Assembly (NCBI GenBank): GCA_035465395.1
Contig: DATHRK010000101.1
Coordinates: forward strand, 124,001-188,000
DNA: 64,000 nt
DNA from: DATHRK01 sp035465395
GTDB taxonomy: Bacteria; Gemmatimonadota; Gemmatimonadetes; Longimicrobiales; RSA9
Reading direction: 5' to 3'
How positions within the stretch are numbered: position 1 is the stretch's first letter; each line of letters starts with the position of its first letter. Shown piece by piece: positions 19,301 through 27,397 of this stretch. The notes under the pieces are model-generated. The model searched no databases. It worked only from the letters and a program-made list of their open reading frames with translations, and was not told the origin of the DNA. The position numbers were made by a program, and so were the translations under genes.

Positions 19301-20100
19301 CCGGCCGCCTGAAGGTCCAGCTTCCCGGCGACCGGCGGGACGAATTCGGCGAGCTGTTCCGCTCCTTCAACCGGATGACCCGCAGGCTGCGCCGCGCCCG
19401 CGCCCGCGAGCTGCGCAGCGCGCGCGTGCTGGCGTGGGGCGAGATGGCGCGCCAGGTGGCGCACGAGATCAAGAACCCGCTTACGCCTATCCGCCTCTCG
19501 GTGCAGCACATCCGCCGTGCCTACCGCGACGACCGGGCGGACTTCGGCGACATCCTGGAGGCCAACGTCGATCAGGTGCTGCACGAGATCGACCGGCTGA
19601 GCGACATCGCGCGGGCGTTCGCCCGCTACGGGACGCCCGCCGAGGAGCGCCCTCCGCTGGAGGCGGTCGACGTCGGCGCCGTGGTCCGGGACGTGGAGGC
19701 CCTGTACGCGTCCGGCGAGGCCGGCTTCGCGCTTTCCGTGACGACGGCCGAGGTCCCCCCGGCGGCGGCCCGGGACGGGGAGCTGCGCGAGGTGCTGATC
19801 AACCTGCTCGAGAACGCGCGCGCCGCCATAGGCGATCGGGGCCGGGTGCACGTCGACGTACGCGCCGGGGAGGGCGAGGTCGTCCTTGCAGTGCGCGACG
19901 ATGGAGAGGGCATCCCCGCCGAGGTCCTGCCCAGCGTGTTCGACCCGCGGTTCTCCACCCGCAGCTCGGGGACCGGGCTGGGCCTGGCCATCGTCCGGCG
20001 GCTGGTCGAGGATTGGGGCGGCAGCGTCGACGTGGAGAGCCGGCCGGGAGAGGGGTCGACGTTCCGGGTGCGCCTGCGCCCGTTCGACGCCCCCGGCTGA
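16399..20100 (+). CDS. Very large NtrY-like membrane histidine kinase
   Basis: A 1233-aa sensor kinase starting at GTG 16399 (a GTG at 16411 is also possible). The N-terminal half is unusual: a transmembrane pair, a periplasmic segment (about 65-275), then a multi-helix membrane block (about 280-520) and a second extracytoplasmic region. Another helix pair flanks a third sensor segment, ending in HAMP (about 945-1000). The H-box WGEMARQVAHEIKNPLTPIR puts the phosphorylated His at 1022. The ATPase domain shows INLLENARAAIGD, VRDDGEGIP and GTGLGLAIVRRLVEDWGG. The H-box is of the NtrY/PrrB-like NPLTP type. No regulator is adjacent; the NtrX-like protein at 28.6 kb is a possible partner. Confidence 0.93.
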   Translation: MAGPVKAIAGAAYTGALLLLIAVRALQPGAALVGATVAGLLALLAWRRRSWLGGAAALVLLAGSLTAAVATDRVASLASRWSRIAERQATLGVAALEEHVAASTERAFAAARSVAASPRASAGLASGGREQLFAALAEARAGRADALFVLASDGELIAWAGRHQGYLPDSLRSAPVGLTFAEGRLFDYLYAVVAGPDGSRVVGAVLLEADPALAERAPPSVASAVAASAGARPHFGPGAGPPDASWRLVQDGAEIVHAVLDAGQPAAWRAAAVERTRAIGVTLAAFVLLLALAAWLVEGAGRSGAARFAPIAALAVALAVAPQPGGDGASPFHPAMFLLPLGDGVTLWGLAVLATPFLAAAALWGGFPRGRWAIPAAAVGTGLVFWAGVSIVAASTSDGLYRAGEPLWFGLQVAATAILGAAAAVLLPRGESEERKRGGGWPIAAGLALAAALSIALALLREPWEAPLPGAALAWALPAALVAAGSTSLRAGGLRRWLVGGALAATALLPQLSAGSAAARVRAAQADVERLTAATDPFLEFLLRRFVEEARTRHRRGEDGSALLYRSWVGSGLAAEAYPVRLALWGGDGSVTERLDVTDSRGEGSASGAAIASIVDAVRQGGRAIVRLTPSPGVRGGAAAPLDSARVVSAAVLPRRSLAAQGLAAATLAARPPPPGAPVLTLTESTSRPPIPDAEPLRWARSTAGVRGEGDVRLEDGVYHAHVELAMEPAVVRIARGALLAAVDLLVLALIWAIAHALAGGGPPPLSPWVPALGSFRMRVTLALFLFFLAPALAFGAVAFRALAGTAEREAEAAATRTSAQAAEMLSAAGGNLQTVASLVGFDVLFYQNGELLTSSRPELVDLGVHDAWLPPGAFLTLRQQEALAVERRRNILGRRAVAAYRRLPSGTVGVLALPGGAAATRRAELTDMLLFAVLLGAVLSLALSLAAGRLLARPIGLLSRAASAVGAGRLKVQLPGDRRDEFGELFRSFNRMTRRLRRARARELRSARVLAWGEMARQVAHEIKNPLTPIRLSVQHIRRAYRDDRADFGDILEANVDQVLHEIDRLSDIARAFARYGTPAEERPPLEAVDVGAVVRDVEALYASGEAGFALSVTTAEVPPAAARDGELREVLINLLENARAAIGDRGRVHVDVRAGEGEVVLAVRDDGEGIPAEVLPSVFDPRFSTRSSGTGLGLAIVRRLVEDWGGSVDVESRPGEGSTFRVRLRPFDAPG

Positions 20101-20115
20101 CCGCGCTACGGTCCC

Positions 20116-21570
20116 CTACGGCTGGGCGCGGTAGTTCACGACCCGCTCCGCGCCGTCGGCGTCCCGCACGATCAGCGATACCAGGTCCCCGCCTTCGAGA
20201 CGGGACGTGACGCGCTGGAACTCGGCCAGCGATGAGATCTTCGTGCCGTTGAGCGACGCCAGCTCCCACCCGTCGGCGATGCGCCCATCCGCGGGTCCGC
20301 CGGGCGCCACCTCCTCGACGACGAGCCGCGTCCCCTCAAGGCGCCCCGAGCGGACCGGCACCACGGAGAAGCCCACCCGCTCCGCGGGCTCGTCCGCCAC
20401 GCGGAGCGGCCGGGCGGGGGCCGGCCGGCTCGGCGTGAATTCGTCCAGGCGCACCGTCACTTCGTCGGTGTCGGCGAAGCGCCGGACGGTCAGGCGCACG
20501 CGGTCGCCGGGCCGGCGCTGGAGCAGCCGGGTGGTCAGCTCGTTCGCCGTGGCGACGCCTGCGCCGTCGATCGCGAGCACGACATCGCCCTGGCGCAGCC
20601 CGGCGCGGTCCGCGGCCAGCCCCTCCTGCACGCCGTCGATCCACGCCCCCTCGACCCGCTCCAGGCCGTACGCCTCGGCGTCCGCGTCGCTCAGGTCGCG
20701 CACGTTCACGCCGAGCCTCGGCCGGTGCACGACGCCGTCGTCCATGAGGTCGAGCGCGACCCGCCGCACGATGTCGATGGGGATCGCGAACCCGTAGCCG
20801 ATGAAGCGCCGGTCGGTGGACTGGATCGCCGCGTTGACGCCTATGACGCGGCCCTCCAGATCCACCAGGGGGCCGCCGGAGTTGCCGGGATTGATCGCGG
20901 CGTCGGTCTGCAGGAACGACTCGAGCGCGGTCTGCCTGCCTTCGGTGCCGACCGACAGGGTGCGGCCTTTCGCGCTGACGATGCCCGCCGTCACCGTGAA
21001 CTCGAGGTCCAGCGGACTGCCGAGGGCGAGCACCCAGTCGCCCACCTCCACCTGGTCCGCCGTGCCAAGGCTGGCGAACGGCACCGACTCCCCCTCGGGG
21101 ATCTGCAACGCCAGCACCGCCACATCGCTGTCATCGTCCGACCCCACCAGCGTCGCCTCGTACGTCTTGCCCTGGACCAGGCTCACCTGGATCCGGCTGG
21201 CGCCGGCGACCACGTGGTGGTTCGTGATCACGTGGCCTTCGTAGTCCAGCACGAAGCCCGAGCCGCGGGGCCCGACGATCCGCCGTCCGCTGCGGGTGCG
21301 CTCCGTCTGCACCCGTACCACCGCCGGCATCGCGGAGGACGCGGCCTCCCGGAACGCGTTGGAGAGCTCGGTCGCCAGACCGGACCGCGGGCCGCTCGCC
21401 GCCTGGAGCGGAAGCGGCCCTGAGCCCGGGAGGTTCGCACCGCCCTCGTAGGCGACCGGGCTCAGGGACCCCGTGTCGTGGCGGGACCCATCGGCATCAC
21501 AAGCCCCGAGCGCGACCAGGCACGCGGTCAGGAAGCACGCTGCGGAAGCCGTTCGCGGGCGGTTGGACAT
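20116..21570 (-). CDS. Deg/HtrA-type serine protease, predicted lipoprotein
   Basis: A 484-aa envelope protease for protein quality control. A lipobox LGAC puts the lipidated cysteine at residue 24, so it is membrane-tethered instead of freely periplasmic. The trypsin-like domain shows the triad H119 (VITNHHVV), D149 (DDDSDVAVL) and S231 (NPGNSGGPLV). Two PDZ domains follow: the first has GAWIDGVQEGLAADRAGLRQ, the second is the C-terminal 100 residues. Convergent with the histidine kinase, with only 15 bp between stops. Catalytically complete. Confidence 0.93.
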   Translation of the reverse strand: MSNRPRTASAACFLTACLVALGACDADGSRHDTGSLSPVAYEGGANLPGSGPLPLQAASGPRSGLATELSNAFREAASSAMPAVVRVQTERTRSGRRIVGPRGSGFVLDYEGHVITNHHVVAGASRIQVSLVQGKTYEATLVGSDDDSDVAVLALQIPEGESVPFASLGTADQVEVGDWVLALGSPLDLEFTVTAGIVSAKGRTLSVGTEGRQTALESFLQTDAAINPGNSGGPLVDLEGRVIGVNAAIQSTDRRFIGYGFAIPIDIVRRVALDLMDDGVVHRPRLGVNVRDLSDADAEAYGLERVEGAWIDGVQEGLAADRAGLRQGDVVLAIDGAGVATANELTTRLLQRRPGDRVRLTVRRFADTDEVTVRLDEFTPSRPAPARPLRVADEPAERVGFSVVPVRSGRLEGTRLVVEEVAPGGPADGRIADGWELASLNGTKISSLAEFQRVTSRLEGGDLVSLIVRDADGAERVVNYRAQP

Positions 21571-21819
21571 GCCGATTCCCCTTCATCGTACGCGTAGCGG
21601 AGGACGCGGCGGGCGCCCTCGTCTCCGGTAGGACGCGTCCCGGTCGCCGCACGGTTGCAGGGGGCGCATCAGCAGCCCTTTCGGGGGCGGCGGCGCGCGG
21701 CCGGAGCGTGTCCCATCCGGCCATGTCGCGGAGGCGGAGGCCGCCGCACCCTGGGGACGTCGGGGGCCCGAGCGCCCCCGGCGGTCGGGTGGCGAGGGAG
21801 GCCGGAGAGGATGTGGCAC

Positions 21820-22140
21820 ATGAGAAAGCTGCTGATGTCGATGGCGGTCGCGGCCGTGCTCGCGGCAGGCGCCATCGTCGTGGACGGCGCGGCGCACCCG
21901 ACGTTCGCCTCGGCGGGCGTGTGCGCGGGCGGACCGGGTCCGCTCTGCCGCGTGGAACGCACCTGTCTGGACTACGACTGGGAGATCGGCTGGCCGCTCA
22001 GGGTTTCCAGGACGTGCTCCAGCTGGCGCGAGGAGACGTTCTACTGGACCTACGAAGGGGATGGCGGGGACGACGGGGGCGGAGACCCGGCGTTGCCCCC
22101 GGGCGACCCCGAGTCACCGGAGACGCCCGAGGAGGGCTGA
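21820..22140 (+). CDS. Small exported four-cysteine peptide
   Basis: A 106-aa product. GAGAGG at 21805-21810 fits the ATG at 21820 (nine bases) better than the one at 21811, which it touches. MRKLLMSMAVAAVLAAGAIV is a hydrophobic leader with likely cleavage near TFASAG. The mature part has Cys at 35, 43, 49 and 66, many aromatics (DYDWEIGWPL, TFYWTY) and a Gly/Asp then Pro/Glu-rich acidic tail. I recognise no family. Placement before a thioredoxin-like gene and a six-bladed propeller lipoprotein recalls the NVEALA peptide plus propeller pairs of Bacteroidota, an analogy of layout only. Confidence 0.72.
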   Translation: MRKLLMSMAVAAVLAAGAIVVDGAAHPTFASAGVCAGGPGPLCRVERTCLDYDWEIGWPLRVSRTCSSWREETFYWTYEGDGGDDGGGDPALPPGDPESPETPEEG

Positions 22141-22191
22141 TTCGCACCCGAGGCGGCCGTCGGCCGCCAGGGCGGAACTGAGGAAGAACCC

Positions 22192-22752
22192 ATGACAGGC
22201 ACCCCTCGCCACACGACGGGCCGCGGCGCGCCGCGGCAGGCCACCGTGGGCGGCGGCCTGGCCGCCGCGCTCACGCTGACCCTGGGCGCCCTGGCGCTCA
22301 CGGCGACGCTCACGCGTCCAGCCGGGGGCCAGCGGATCGTCGCGGCGTCGCCGCCGGAGCCCGGCGGGCTCGCCGTGCACGTCGCGTTTCAGCTGGACGA
22401 TTGTCCGTCGACGCTCGCTTTCCTGGAGATCCTGCAGCACCCGTCGCTCGCCGACCGCGTCGCGGTGTCGACGCTGCTGTTCCTCGGGGAGGCCAGCCAG
22501 GTGGCCACGGCCGCGCGGGCGCTGGGGCCGGTCGGGAAGCGCCGTCGGGTCCGCACCGTGTCGGCCGCCGCTCGGCGCTCGCTGCGCAACCTCGGCCTCG
22601 CGCGGACGCCGTTCTTCTTCGTGGAGGACTCGGAAGGCGCGCTCCGTTTCGCGGCGCCCGTACCCACCGATCCCAGGCAGCTCCGTGCGCTCCACGCGTC
22701 CCTGCACGCGCTCGCCGACCTGGAGGCGCGGCGCGCCGGGCGAGGGACGTGA
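22192..22752 (+). CDS. Membrane-anchored thioredoxin-fold-like protein with one cysteine
   Basis: A 186-aa protein. Residues about 20-45 are one hydrophobic segment (GGLAAALTLTLGALALTATL), followed by a domain with the strand-helix order of a thioredoxin fold. FQLDDCPSTLAFLEIL puts a single Cys at a helix start (CPST rather than CxxC), and LARTPFFFVEDSEG gives the cis-Pro-like TP step. A helix LRALHASLHALADLEARR closes it. With one Cys it would not be a standard disulfide reductase. It lies 51 bp after the Cys peptide and overlaps the propeller gene by GTGA, so the three are one operon. Confidence 0.65.
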   Translation: MTGTPRHTTGRGAPRQATVGGGLAAALTLTLGALALTATLTRPAGGQRIVAASPPEPGGLAVHVAFQLDDCPSTLAFLEILQHPSLADRVAVSTLLFLGEASQVATAARALGPVGKRRRVRTVSAAARRSLRNLGLARTPFFFVEDSEGALRFAAPVPTDPRQLRALHASLHALADLEARRAGRGT

Positions 22753-23783
22753 GGGGACCCCGTGGTCCGGCGACCTGCGCCGCAGCCGTGCTCCTCGTGG
22801 TGGCGTGCGAGGGCGAGTCGGGAATGCACGACGGAAACACCCTGCCCGGCGCCGACCGGGAGCTCCGGCCCCTGCTGGACGGCGAGCTGTGGACGGTCGG
22901 GGGGGGTCCCGCAGACACCCTGCTGTTCCTGCCCGTGGCGATCGGTGCCTCGGGGGGAGCGGTGTTCCTGCTCGACCGGTTCGGCCACCGCGTCGCCGCC
23001 CTGGACGCCGCGACCGGCGCTCTCGCGTGGACCCGAGGCCGGCGCGGCGGTGGGCCCGGCGAGTTGGATTCGCCCCGCGCGATGACGATCGGCGCAGACG
23101 GCGCCCTGGCGATCGCGGACGGGGCCAACCCCCGCCTCGCTCGGTTCGCCCACGACGGGTCGGTCGGCGCGCCTATCCCCCTCCGCGATGCCGGTGTCGC
23201 GCAGGCCGTCTGCGGCCTCGCGGACGGAGGCTGGCTGGTCGCGACGCTCGACCCGGCTGCCCGGCTGCTCCGCCTCGCTCCCGAGGGAGCGGTGCTCGAC
23301 ACGCTGTCCCTGCCCGGACCCTACGAGGACTCCGCATCCGTCCTGACGACGCAGGTCGTGCTGGCGGGGGGAGGGGAGGAGCCCTGCACGCTTCTGTACG
23401 CGGTGGGCGCCGGCTTCGCCGTGTGGGACGATAGCACGTTCGCGCCGTTCCGCCCGTTCATCGAGCCCGTCGCGCCCCCGAGGGTGGAGGTCCGGGGAAA
23501 TCTCCGGCGACGATCGGAACAGCTTGCCGAGCCGGTGGCCGCCGCTCTCGACGCGGCGCTGGTGGACGACGAGGTCTGGGTGCTGTTCGGGGGGGCGAGC
23601 GACAGCGCGCGTCGGCTGCTCGACCGCTACGGACGCGACCACGGCGAGTACCGCGGATCGTGGGTGCTGCCGTCGGCGGCCGACGGCTTCGCGGTGGACG
23701 ATGAGCGGCTCTTCCTGCTCGTTCGCCGGAGCGGGTATCCCGCGGTCGTCACCGTGCCGCGCCCCCGCCGCGGGGCGGACTAG
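22749..23783 (+). CDS. Six-bladed beta-propeller lipoprotein
   Basis: A 344-aa protein from GTG 22749 (GTGA overlap with the previous stop). The N-terminus TCAAAVLLVVAC ends in a lipobox, so it is a predicted lipoprotein. The body has NHL-like blades: VFLLDRFGHRVAALDAATG, the GPGELDSPRAMTIGADGALA blade, ADGANPRLARFAHDG, and a final ADGFAVDDERLFLLVRRSG. Proteins of this kind bind peptides or sugars at the envelope surface. Its stop is immediately followed by the comM start. The role next to the Cys peptide is inference. Confidence 0.8.
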   Translation: MRGPRGPATCAAAVLLVVACEGESGMHDGNTLPGADRELRPLLDGELWTVGGGPADTLLFLPVAIGASGGAVFLLDRFGHRVAALDAATGALAWTRGRRGGGPGELDSPRAMTIGADGALAIADGANPRLARFAHDGSVGAPIPLRDAGVAQAVCGLADGGWLVATLDPAARLLRLAPEGAVLDTLSLPGPYEDSASVLTTQVVLAGGGEEPCTLLYAVGAGFAVWDDSTFAPFRPFIEPVAPPRVEVRGNLRRRSEQLAEPVAAALDAALVDDEVWVLFGGASDSARRLLDRYGRDHGEYRGSWVLPSAADGFAVDDERLFLLVRRSGYPAVVTVPRPRRGAD

Positions 23784-25307
23784 GTGCTCGCCCGCCTGAC
23801 CAGCGCCGCCGTGGCGGGGGTCGAGGCGTATCGAGTCGCCGTGGAGGTCGACGTTTCGTCCGGCCTGCCGGGCATCAGCGTCGTCGGGTTGCCCCACTCG
23901 GCCGTCCGGGAGGGGCGCGAGCGCGTCATCGCCGCGGTCAAAGCGAGCGGGCTGGACGCCGCCCCCCGCAAGGTCGTCGTCAACCTCGCCCCGGCCGACG
24001 TGCCCAAGGAGGGGAGCGCGCTCGACCTTCCTATCGCGGTAGGCCTGCTGGTCGCCAGCGGGCAGGCTCCGGCGCCGGGGACCGACGTCTGCCTCGCTGG
24101 AGAACTCGGCTTGGACGGGGGACTCCGCACCGTGCGTGGCGCGGTGGCCGCTGCGGTCCGGTGCGTTGACGAAGGGCTGCGTACGCTGATCCTTCCGGAG
24201 TCGGCCGCGCGCGAGGCGGCGATCGTGCCCGGCCTGGAGGTCCTCTCCGCGCGACACCTGGTCGAGGTCGTGGAGCACCTGCGCGGGACGCGGCCGCTGC
24301 CGGTCGCGCGGCCCCTCGAGCCGGCGCCGACGGCGCCTGCGCCGGACCTGGCGGAGGTCCGCGGCCAGATGGGCGCGAAGCGAGCGCTCGAGATCGCCGC
24401 CGCCGGGGGCCACAACCTCTTGCTCATCGGACCGCCGGGCGCCGGCAAGTCCATGCTCGCGGCGCGCCTCGCCACCCTTCTGCCACCCCTGGCCCGGGAG
24501 GCGGCGCTGGACGTGGCGCGGATCTACTCGGCGGCCGGCGAGCCGAGGGCGGGGCTGGATCGCCGGCCGCCGTTCCGCGCGCCCCACCACGGCGTCTCGG
24601 ACGCGGGCCTCGTGGGAGGCGGGCCGGCGCCTCGCCCCGGCGAGATCTCGCTCGCGCACCACGGCGTGCTGTTCCTGGACGAGCTGCCCGAGTTCCGCCG
24701 CGCCGCGCTGGAGGCGCTGCGGCAGCCGCTGGAAAGCGGCGAGGTGACGATCGTGCGGGCGCGTCGCTCGGCGACGTTTCCGGCGGCCTTCCAGCTCATC
24801 GCGGCGATGAATCCCTGCCCCTGCGGCCGCCTGGGAGACGGCAGCGACCGCTGCGTGTGCACGGAGGCCGACCTGCGGCGCTATCGAAGCCGCATCTCGG
24901 GCCCTCTGCTGGATCGTATCGATCTGCGCGTCGAGGTGCCCCTCCTCGACCCCGAGGATCTGCGGCCGGCGGAAGGCGTGCCGACCGCGTCCGCCCGCTC
25001 CAGCTCCGCCGTGGCGGAGGGTGTTCGGGCAGCTCGCGAGCGCCAGAGGGAGCGCCACGGACATCCCGAGATGGTCAACGCCCGACTCGACGTGGCGGGA
25101 GTGCATCGGCACTGCTTCGTGGGCGAGGCCGCGTGGCCCCTGCTGTCCGCGGCCGTGACGCGCATGCGCCTATCGCCCCGCGCCTACCACCGGGTGCTGC
25201 GCGTGTCTCGCACGATCGCCGACCTCGCCGGGTCGCGCGGGATCGCGCGGCCGCACGTCGCGGAGGCGCTCCAGTACCGTGGCGGCTCGGCCGGAGGCCG
25301 CGCTTAG
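23784..25307 (+). CDS. comM: ComM/YifB Mg-chelatase-type AAA+ helicase
   Basis: A 507-aa hexameric AAA+ ATPase; ComM promotes branch migration during integration of transformed DNA. The N-terminal Lon-like domain includes DVSSGLPGISVVGLPHSAVR and LNLAPADVPKEGSALDLPIA-like sequence (here VVVNLAPADVPKEG). Walker A is GPPGAGKSMLA, Walker B LFLDELPEF, and the helicase C-terminal region has RMRLSPRAYHRVLRVSRTIA. Start GTG 23784, directly after the propeller stop, so possibly co-transcribed although functionally unrelated. Confidence 0.94.
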   Translation: MLARLTSAAVAGVEAYRVAVEVDVSSGLPGISVVGLPHSAVREGRERVIAAVKASGLDAAPRKVVVNLAPADVPKEGSALDLPIAVGLLVASGQAPAPGTDVCLAGELGLDGGLRTVRGAVAAAVRCVDEGLRTLILPESAAREAAIVPGLEVLSARHLVEVVEHLRGTRPLPVARPLEPAPTAPAPDLAEVRGQMGAKRALEIAAAGGHNLLLIGPPGAGKSMLAARLATLLPPLAREAALDVARIYSAAGEPRAGLDRRPPFRAPHHGVSDAGLVGGGPAPRPGEISLAHHGVLFLDELPEFRRAALEALRQPLESGEVTIVRARRSATFPAAFQLIAAMNPCPCGRLGDGSDRCVCTEADLRRYRSRISGPLLDRIDLRVEVPLLDPEDLRPAEGVPTASARSSSAVAEGVRAARERQRERHGHPEMVNARLDVAGVHRHCFVGEAAWPLLSAAVTRMRLSPRAYHRVLRVSRTIADLAGSRGIARPHVAEALQYRGGSAGGRA

Positions 25308-25428
25308 GGGACGCTCGAGGCGGCTCCTGCCGCCGCGATCCGCTCCAGGCGCTGCCAGGGGTCGCCGCAGCGTCCCTGGCTCGGCGTGTCGGACGTAGCT
25401 TCCGCGAAGCGTAGCCGGCCGCGTCCCC

Positions 25429-26022
25429 TCAAGAATCCGCGCCGGCTACCCGCGCCCGCCACAGCTCCTCCAGCGTCCCGACCGTCGGAGCGTCGAGCAC
25501 CCACCCGAGCGCCGGTACCCGCCGCCGCTTCAGCAGCGCGCTGTTGGGGGTTCGCAACTCCAACCCGTGTCGGGTCCGGCGCAGGTCGGTGACCTCGTCC
25601 CAGCGGACGAAACTGCCCATGAGAAAGAGGCCCGAATCGGTGGCACGGATGCCGGCGTCCAGGTAGGCCCTCACGGCCCATGCGATCCCGATCGGCGGTG
25701 CCGCGAGGAGCAGCCCGAAAACCACCGCGAGCGCCGCGGACAGAGCGTCGGGTCGGTCCGCGAGCCGGTAGAACAGCAGTGACATCACCACGATCAGGCC
25801 CAGGACGGCGGCCGGCAGCAGCCACTCGACCACCCACCGGGTGACCGCGCGCGGCCGCACTCGGGCTCGTTCGTCCCGGGGGTGCGGGACCGTGATCAGG
25901 CGCCTCGCGAGAAGGACCGGGGCGAGGCCCAGCGCCAGCGATGCGAGGGCCAGCACCGCCAGGGCCCCCACCGGGTGCGCCGCGATGAGGCCCTGGGCTT
26001 CCGGCGGGGCTCGAGTCTGCAT
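25429..26022 (-). CDS. Membrane protein with PH/YcxB-like C-terminal domain
   Basis: A 197-aa protein from ATG 26022. An N-terminal membrane helix (VGALAVLALASLALGLAPVL), a central helix pair (WLLPAAVLGLIVVMSLLFY; AALAVVFGLLLAAPPIGIAW) and a soluble C-terminal segment that reads like a bacterial PH or YcxB domain (GIRATDSGLFLMGSFVRWDE, then LRRTRHGLELRT). No known activity. Divergent from larE (212-bp gap); a 121-bp gap separates its 3' end from comM. Confidence 0.65.
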   Translation of the reverse strand: MQTRAPPEAQGLIAAHPVGALAVLALASLALGLAPVLLARRLITVPHPRDERARVRPRAVTRWVVEWLLPAAVLGLIVVMSLLFYRLADRPDALSAALAVVFGLLLAAPPIGIAWAVRAYLDAGIRATDSGLFLMGSFVRWDEVTDLRRTRHGLELRTPNSALLKRRRVPALGWVLDAPTVGTLEELWRARVAGADS

Positions 26023-26234
26023 GGCCGACAGTCGTTCGCCCGCCCCTGACGACGCAAGCGGGCGCGGGTCACCGGGGCCGTGGAGACGGCACGGAGAGGC
26101 AGGCGCGACAGGCCGCTCCGCCGCGCGGTGCGGCTTGCCGGAACGGACCACTCCCGATACAATCCGCCGGCCGAAGGCCGGCCGTCGTGCCGGCCGCACC
26201 CCCTCCGCCGGGGATGGGACCCCACCGCGATCCG

Positions 26235-27074
26235 ATGCCGACCACACTCGCCGACCGTCTGGCGCGCGCCGAGCAGATTCTGCGCGACTGTGGATCCGTC
26301 GTCGTCGGGTTCTCAGGCGGGGTCGACTCCTCCCTGGTGGCCCGGCTGGCGCTGGACACGCTGGGCCGCTCGCGGGTGCTCGCCGTCACGGGTCTGAGCC
26401 CCGCCGTGCCCGAGGTCCAGCGGCGCGCCGCGAGGTCGTTCGCGCGCGCCCACGGCATCGCACACCTCGAGGTCGACACGGCCGAGCTGGAACGGCCAGG
26501 CTACGTCCGTAACGCCGGCGACCGGTGCTACCACTGCAAGAGCGAGCTGTGGCCGACCCTGGCCGCGGTCGCGCGGGAGCGGGGCCTCGAGCGCGTGGCG
26601 GACGGCGCGAACGCCGACGACCGGACCGACTACCGGCCCGGGGCGCGGGCCGCCGAGGAGCACGGCGTCGTCTCGCCTCTCGCGGAGGCCGGGTGCTCGA
26701 AGGCCGACGTGCGCGCCGCGGCGCGCGGCCTCGGCCTGGAGACCTGGTCGGCGCCGGCCGCGCCCTGTCTCGCGAGCCGGGTCGCCTACGGCGTCCGAGT
26801 CACGGCCGAGCGGCTGCTCCAGGTCGAGCGGGCGGAGGACGCGCTCCGCGAGCTCGGTTTTCGCGGATTCCGCGTGCGCCACCACGGAGACTGCGCGCGC
26901 GTCGAGCTGGCGCCGGACGAGCTGGCGGCAGTCGCGGGGCGGACCGACGCGATCGAGCGCGCCGTGCGCGACGCAGGCTTCAGGCGCGTGCTCCTCGACG
27001 TCGAGGGCTACCGGCAAGGAGCCCTGAACGCGGCGCTCCCCATGGTCACGCTGGCGGCCGGGCGGGTGGCGTGA
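26235..27074 (+). CDS. larE: LarE, ATP-dependent sacrificial sulfur transferase
   Basis: LarE adenylates the pyridinium cofactor precursor and donates a cysteine sulfur to it, forming the nickel-pincer cofactor of lactate racemase; homologues serve other thiolations. The 279-aa product starts at ATG 26235 (in-frame ATG 26214 is an alternative). PP-loop SGGVDSS at 27-33, C98 and C101 in RCYHCKSELW, and C168 in SAPAAPCLASRVAYG, equivalent to the sacrificial Cys176 of Lactobacillus LarE. The C-terminal subdomain has RRVLLDVEGYRQGALN. larB, larC and larA are not in the window. It overlaps the next gene by GTGA. Confidence 0.9.
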   Translation: MPTTLADRLARAEQILRDCGSVVVGFSGGVDSSLVARLALDTLGRSRVLAVTGLSPAVPEVQRRAARSFARAHGIAHLEVDTAELERPGYVRNAGDRCYHCKSELWPTLAAVARERGLERVADGANADDRTDYRPGARAAEEHGVVSPLAEAGCSKADVRAAARGLGLETWSAPAAPCLASRVAYGVRVTAERLLQVERAEDALRELGFRGFRVRHHGDCARVELAPDELAAVAGRTDAIERAVRDAGFRRVLLDVEGYRQGALNAALPMVTLAAGRVA

Positions 27075-27397
27075 GCGACCCGGCTTTCGTAGGGACGGCC
27101 ACGCTGGATCAGGCGCTCGAGCATGCCGAGGCGATCCTGCGCGCCGCCGGCGTCGACGCGCGACGCGTGACCCGAGCCGGCGCCGACGGCGACGTGCTCG
27201 CGGTCGCCGCGAATCCGGCCGAGCTGGCCGGCATACGAGGCTGCGCTGAGGCGCTGCGCGCGCTCGGCTTCCGCTTCGTCGCGCTGGAGCTCGGCTCCTC
27301 GGAGGTGAGCGAGGGCGGGCTGGAGGGCGAGGGCCCATCGCGCGCACGGTCCGGACACAGAGGTGTATCAGGTGAACCCGCTACCAGGCTGACATGA
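27071..27397 (+). CDS. Small protein resembling the LarE C-terminal subdomain
   Basis: A 108-aa ORF starting at GTG 27071 within the larE stop (GTGA) and ending inside the thpR start (ATGA), a tightly coupled position that argues it is translated. Its middle, LAVAANPAELAGIRGCAEAL then RALGFRFVALELGS, parallels the end of LarE itself (ELAPDELAAVAGRTDAIER then GFRRVLLDVEG), as if that subdomain had been copied. The GYRxG end of LarE is absent, and the last 35 residues are low-complexity Gly/Ser/Arg. Function unknown. Confidence 0.6.
   Translation: MSDPAFVGTATLDQALEHAEAILRAAGVDARRVTRAGADGDVLAVAANPAELAGIRGCAEALRALGFRFVALELGSSEVSEGGLEGEGPSRARSGHRGVSGEPATRLT

Noticed and set aside
22389..25112. 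Long minus-strand open frame (about 900 codons) opposite the propeller gene and comM
   Set aside because: It is the antisense of recognisable genes, with Arg/Pro/Ala/His-rich translation and no domain. Long spurious frames are expected at this GC content.
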